Below the pieces are notes generated by a model. The model searched no databases. It was given only the letters and a program-made list of their open reading frames with translations, and had not been told where the DNA came from. DNA of 36,946 nt from an uncultured Acidobacteriota bacterium. Lineage in GTDB: Bacteria > Acidobacteriota > Terriglobia > Bryobacterales > Bryobacteraceae. Below are positions 34,078 to 36,946 of the stretch, one piece after another. Positions within the stretch are counted from its first letter, which is position 1. Each line of letters opens with the position of its first letter. Position numbers and translations under genes: made by a program. The stretch lies in the NCBI GenBank assembly GCA_900696665.1, contig CAADGY010000321.1:1-36946 (forward strand), in the 5' to 3' direction.

Positions 34078-35412
34078 CTACACCTCCAGCTTTTCCTTTT
34101 TGAGGGCGGCACCTTCGCGCCTGGCCTGGGGCGGCGCGGTCTCGCCCTTCCATCGCGCCCGCAGGTAAGGCTTCAGGCCTTCAAAAGCAAGGCAGAGGTT
34201 CTCGATCCTCTCCTCTACCTGTGCCGAAAACAGATTTTGCGTTTCAAGAACGAAAGAAGCGACCCGGGCGAGGTATAGCGGTGTGAGCGAGGGAAGCAGA
34301 TGCGACCGTTCAAGCGGGCGCTGCTTGTAGGCGCAGGCGAAATCCACGATAACGCGCGCCCATAGCTCATCGCTGAGATGAAACGTCCCGCGGTCGCGCT
34401 CCAGGCTCCGGGCAAGCCGGGAGATGTCTTCGTGGGTATCCGGATGAAGAGCCATCGTCCACAATTCACCCAAATCCCGGCAGCCACGAAGAAAGGCGTT
34501 GAACATGCGGTCGAGGTTCACCTCGATCGGATCGAGCCCCACATCGAAACGGAATCCGAACAGATCGACGGGATCGCTGCCGGAGCGGTTCTCCCAGGCC
34601 GATTCATATTCCTGCATGAGGCTGAACACGCTGCCCACCACCTGGTGCAGCATGGCGCTCAGGTCTGCGCCAGGATCCTTGGCATCGTGCAATTTGGCGC
34701 CGAGGAAGCTCTGGCACACCCGAAAACCCTCGGCAATGGCGATGGTGGTCATCCAGATGTCGATTCCATAGCGGGCCACATCGGTTTCCCAATCGTTCCG
34801 CTTCAAGTAGCGGGAAACGAGACGGCCGGAAATACCGAAATCGCCGCCGATGGGCTGGCGTACCCGGAGGCCGTAGAGCGCGCGCGTGAGAGGGTAAACG
34901 ATGCTGTTGGTGATGGTCCCGTCGTACTTGTGACGATGGTAGTAGGGCGCGACGAAATCGTAGCCCGCGTAAAGCACCGGCCGCACCAGCAGGTCGATCC
35001 ATTCCGGAGTAATGGAGCGCAGATCCGAATCCACTACTACACACGCCTTGGCGCGCAACAATTCGGCCATCTGAAAAATCATCCGGAAAGCGCTGCCCTT
35101 GCCCGGAATGCCATGGTAGGGGAACGAGAGGCGGTGTACGGGCGGCATCGGCGTGGAAAGCAGCATCAGGTGCGTGTCTTCCACCTGCACCGACATCACA
35201 GCCTCCCGGGTTCCATCCTTGGAGCCGCCGTCGGAATTGACAATAAGCGAACTGAACTGAGGAAAGTACTTGGCCAATCCAGCCTGTGCCGCCCGCACCA
35301 CATGGCCGATGGTCCGCACGTTGTTGTAGCTGGGTATCCCGACGACTATGTCGGCCCGCTCAATCCGGTCCAGCGCTCCCTGCGCCTCTTCAGACAGCAA
35401 ATGGTTTGGCAT
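34078..35412 (-). CDS. GT-A glycosyltransferase, family 2/81-like, possible compatible-solute synthesis
   Basis: 444 residues, no signal peptide. A nucleotide-sugar GT-A fold is seen in VVGIPSYNNVRTIGHVV (about 23-39), VNSDGGSKDGT (58-68), the metal-binding DSD at 128-130 (VVVDSDLRSI) and QPIGGDFGISG, which holds the acceptor loop. The long C-terminal part (about 230-444) is helical, as in glucosyl- or mannosylglycerate synthases. Together with the GpgS-like gene upstream and the channel gene 2 nt downstream, it suggests synthesis and release of a glucosylglycerate-type osmolyte. The donor, the acceptor and whether it acts on the upstream enzyme's product are inferred, not shown. Confidence 0.75.
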   Translation of the reverse strand: MPNHLLSEEAQGALDRIERADIVVGIPSYNNVRTIGHVVRAAQAGLAKYFPQFSSLIVNSDGGSKDGTREAVMSVQVEDTHLMLLSTPMPPVHRLSFPYHGIPGKGSAFRMIFQMAELLRAKACVVVDSDLRSITPEWIDLLVRPVLYAGYDFVAPYYHRHKYDGTITNSIVYPLTRALYGLRVRQPIGGDFGISGRLVSRYLKRNDWETDVARYGIDIWMTTIAIAEGFRVCQSFLGAKLHDAKDPGADLSAMLHQVVGSVFSLMQEYESAWENRSGSDPVDLFGFRFDVGLDPIEVNLDRMFNAFLRGCRDLGELWTMALHPDTHEDISRLARSLERDRGTFHLSDELWARVIVDFACAYKQRPLERSHLLPSLTPLYLARVASFVLETQNLFSAQVEERIENLCLAFEGLKPYLRARWKGETAPPQARREGAALKKEKLEV

Positions 35413-35487
35413 CGTTCCGTCAAAAAATTCCGGCTGCTAACGGCATTCGAGTCCTGCATTTTCCGTGAATCCGCGGGCGTAGCCGGA

Positions 35488-36735
35488 TCATCCTCCCGCA
35501 AACCGTGCACTTTCCGTCGCGGCGCCTATCTGTGAATCCTGCTCTACGGCATCGAGCAGAAGGTTGAAGAATTCCGGTACCGCGGACGCGACACGGTTCC
35601 AGTTGGGGATCAGTGGAACGCCCAATGGATCCTCGACAAACTCCGCGGCAGCCTCACGCAGGCTTTTCGCGAAGGTGGCGACAGCCATTTCCTCGGAATG
35701 CCGGTCGAATTCCAGGCCATTGACCATCGCATCCGCATAATAGCGCTGAATGGTGTCTTCCGCCATACGTACATATCTTACCTGGAGGCTGCGAAAGTGA
35801 TCCTTCGTGAGGACCACTCCTTCGCCCGCGATCGTCCGGAAGAGCGATTTCGCGATGTCGACGGTCATCCGCCGCAGACCTTTCGACGCATCCTCGGAAG
35901 AGAGATCCTGGTGTTTGTGCTCATAGTTGTCGGTCACATCCACCTGGCAGACACGGGCTGTGGCACAATTCCGGAATACTTCGGCGAGCACACCCACTTC
36001 GAGGCCCCAATCGCCCGGAATCCTGTTCACGCGCGCGAGGTTCGTCTTCATGGCGAATTCTCCGGCCAACGGATACCGGAAGCTGTCCAGGAACCGGAGG
36101 AACGGGGCGCCCGCGGCCATCCCTTCCAGCGACCGCACCAGCGGCGTGACGAACAGGCGAGTGGCGCGGCCGTGCATCCGGTTCGTCACCCGGGCATAAA
36201 ATCCCTTGCAGAATTCGAAGCCGAGGTTGGGATGAACAACCGGGTAGCACAGACGTGCTAGCATCTTCCGGTTATAGTTGACGATGTCGCAATCGTGCAG
36301 GGCGATGACATCGCAGTGTCCCGCTGCCAGCAGGTATCCATACGCCATCCAGCAGGATCGTCCTTTGCCGTCTTCCCCCGCCGAAAGACCATTCTCCCGC
36401 AGCATGGAAAGCAACGTCTGGATCCTGGGGCTCTCCATCCAGAGAATGGTCACCGGGCAGTGAAAATCCTTGAAGAGCGATTTGGTGTGTTCGAACTGTG
36501 CCGCGCCGGCGCGGCCAAGAGCTACAACAATCTGGCGAAGGTACCTTACGTTCGACAACTCGCTAATGATCCGGCCCATGGCGGGTTTCTCGAACTCGGA
36601 GTACAATGCCGGCAACACCAGGCCGATAGGGACCCGGTCGGAAAAGACGCCTAACTCATTCTCCAGGCGTTCAAGACCATTACTATCCAGGTTATGCAGA
36701 GTAGTCACTACGCCGGTCTGATAGAAATCTGCCAT
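35488..36735 (-). CDS. Glucosyl-3-phosphoglycerate synthase-like glycosyltransferase (GT81)
   Basis: 415 residues, start ATG at 36735 after AGAGGT. Features of the GT81 GpgS group: VPIGLVLPALYSEFEKP and the QIVVALGRAG strand, a GKG loop (123-125), DCD metal motif at 148-150 (IALHDCDIV), and GDWGLEVGVLAEVF, which matches the GpgS acceptor motif of the form G-x-G-x-E-x-G. A later block (CQVDVTDNYEHKHQDLSSED) is also typical. GpgS joins glucose from a nucleotide sugar to 3-phosphoglycerate; the product is then dephosphorylated to the osmolyte glucosylglycerate. No phosphatase gene is seen in the window. First gene of the minus-strand operon; mannosyl transfer is an alternative. Confidence 0.78.
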   Translation of the reverse strand: MADFYQTGVVTTLHNLDSNGLERLENELGVFSDRVPIGLVLPALYSEFEKPAMGRIISELSNVRYLRQIVVALGRAGAAQFEHTKSLFKDFHCPVTILWMESPRIQTLLSMLRENGLSAGEDGKGRSCWMAYGYLLAAGHCDVIALHDCDIVNYNRKMLARLCYPVVHPNLGFEFCKGFYARVTNRMHGRATRLFVTPLVRSLEGMAAGAPFLRFLDSFRYPLAGEFAMKTNLARVNRIPGDWGLEVGVLAEVFRNCATARVCQVDVTDNYEHKHQDLSSEDASKGLRRMTVDIAKSLFRTIAGEGVVLTKDHFRSLQVRYVRMAEDTIQRYYADAMVNGLEFDRHSEEMAVATFAKSLREAAAEFVEDPLGVPLIPNWNRVASAVPEFFNLLLDAVEQDSQIGAATESARFAGG

Positions 36736-36768
36736 AGGGAGATACCTCTAATCATCAGGGTAAGTGGA

Positions 36769-36808
36769 ATCCTCCTGTGGGCCTATACAGCCCATAGGGG
36801 AGGAGGGG
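36769..36808. repeat. Imperfect inverted repeat upstream of the GT81 gene
   Basis: TCCTCC-TGTGGGC on the left faces GCCCATA-GG-GGAGGA on the right, around a short loop (ctataca). One G:T wobble and a 2-nt bulge interrupt it. It lies 34 nt upstream of the GT81 start and 16 nt before the presumed IS end, so it may be part of the leader of that gene, an operator, or a terminator for transcription coming out of the IS. Confidence 0.5.
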
Positions 36809-36823
36809 CGGGAAAAGGGACTA

Positions 36824-36946
36824 ACAGGATGCTGAAAAACTCGATTCCCGGGCTGGCTTTCTGAACAGAAGGGTGGTTGAATGTTTTCATGCGCGGAGAC
36901 GACCACCAGCAAGCCGGAATGTTCAGCTACATCTCGCCGGAAGAAC
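36824..36946 (+). mobile_element. Left end of an IS1182/IS5-type insertion sequence (continues beyond window)
   Basis: ACAGGATGCTGAAAAACTCG at 36824-36843 resembles the terminal inverted repeat of IS1182-type elements. It is followed after about 45 nt by a transposase start. The other end and any target duplication lie outside the window. Confidence 0.75.
36889..36946 (+). CDS. IS1182/IS5-family transposase, N-terminal fragment cut by window edge
   Basis: Nineteen codons are visible: MRGDDHQQAGMFSYISPEE. This is the well-conserved opening of DDE transposases of the IS1182 group, in which the MFSYISPE block leads the N-terminal DUF772 region. The catalytic domain lies beyond the window, so intactness cannot be judged. 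Confidence 0.82.
   Translation, partial: MRGDDHQQAGMFSYISPEE

Noticed and set aside
34378-35535. 385-codon open frame on the plus strand across the minus-strand glycosyltransferase
   Set aside because: The minus strand carries clear GT-A motifs; the plus frame is a shadow.

Overview
The window looks like chromosomal DNA from an Acidobacteriota bacterium, most likely the Solibacter/Bryobacter group. This is inferred from gene content, since there is no rRNA. It is GC-rich and carries two very large receptors with a carboxypeptidase-regulatory-like N-terminus, a Ser/Thr kinase fused to a PD40 propeller, a ceramidase-like secreted hydrolase, an Asp-box (BNR) propeller protein, and a secreted enolase-superfamily dehydratase. 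An LPS branch (heptosyltransferase-like protein, MsbA-like exporter) shows a Gram-negative envelope. No tRNA, rRNA or CRISPR array was recognised.

Layout. 1-12.4 kb: the N-terminal part of a carbamoyltransferase (minus strand, cut by the left edge), a secreted toroid-like protein, a ceramidase-like hydrolase, a PD40 receptor kinase, then an Oar-like TonB-dependent receptor with a consensus promoter, translationally coupled to a secreted esterase and closed by a terminator. 12.4-19.8 kb: an EamA transporter with an apparent CTG start, an Asp-box protein with about twelve Asp boxes, a triheme c7-type cytochrome, a sodium:solute symporter and an S9 peptidase. 19.8-25.3 kb: a sugar-acid module with D-galactonate dehydratase (carrying a Tat-like leader), a second Oar-like receptor and KDPG/KDPGal aldolase.

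25.3-32.6 kb is a tight plus-strand operon with overlapping ends: Trm112-like protein, GT9 heptosyltransferase, msbA, yicC, gmk, rpoZ, coaBC, type-4 uracil-DNA glycosylase and tmk. It combines LPS export with nucleotide, coenzyme A and RNA polymerase functions.

32.7-33.1 kb holds the most striking locus: a rhodanese-like lipoprotein whose catalytic cysteine codon is replaced by an in-frame TGA. The domain continues intact for 45 more codons, and a GC-rich stem-loop with a GU-containing apical loop follows the TGA at selenocysteine-insertion (SECIS) distance. It is best read as a selenoprotein that ordinary gene calling would truncate at 87 residues.

33.3-36.7 kb, minus strand, is a likely osmoadaptation operon: a GpgS-like glycosyltransferase, a second GT-A glycosyltransferase and a mechanosensitive-channel-like membrane protein. 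The right edge cuts into an IS1182/IS5-like insertion sequence.
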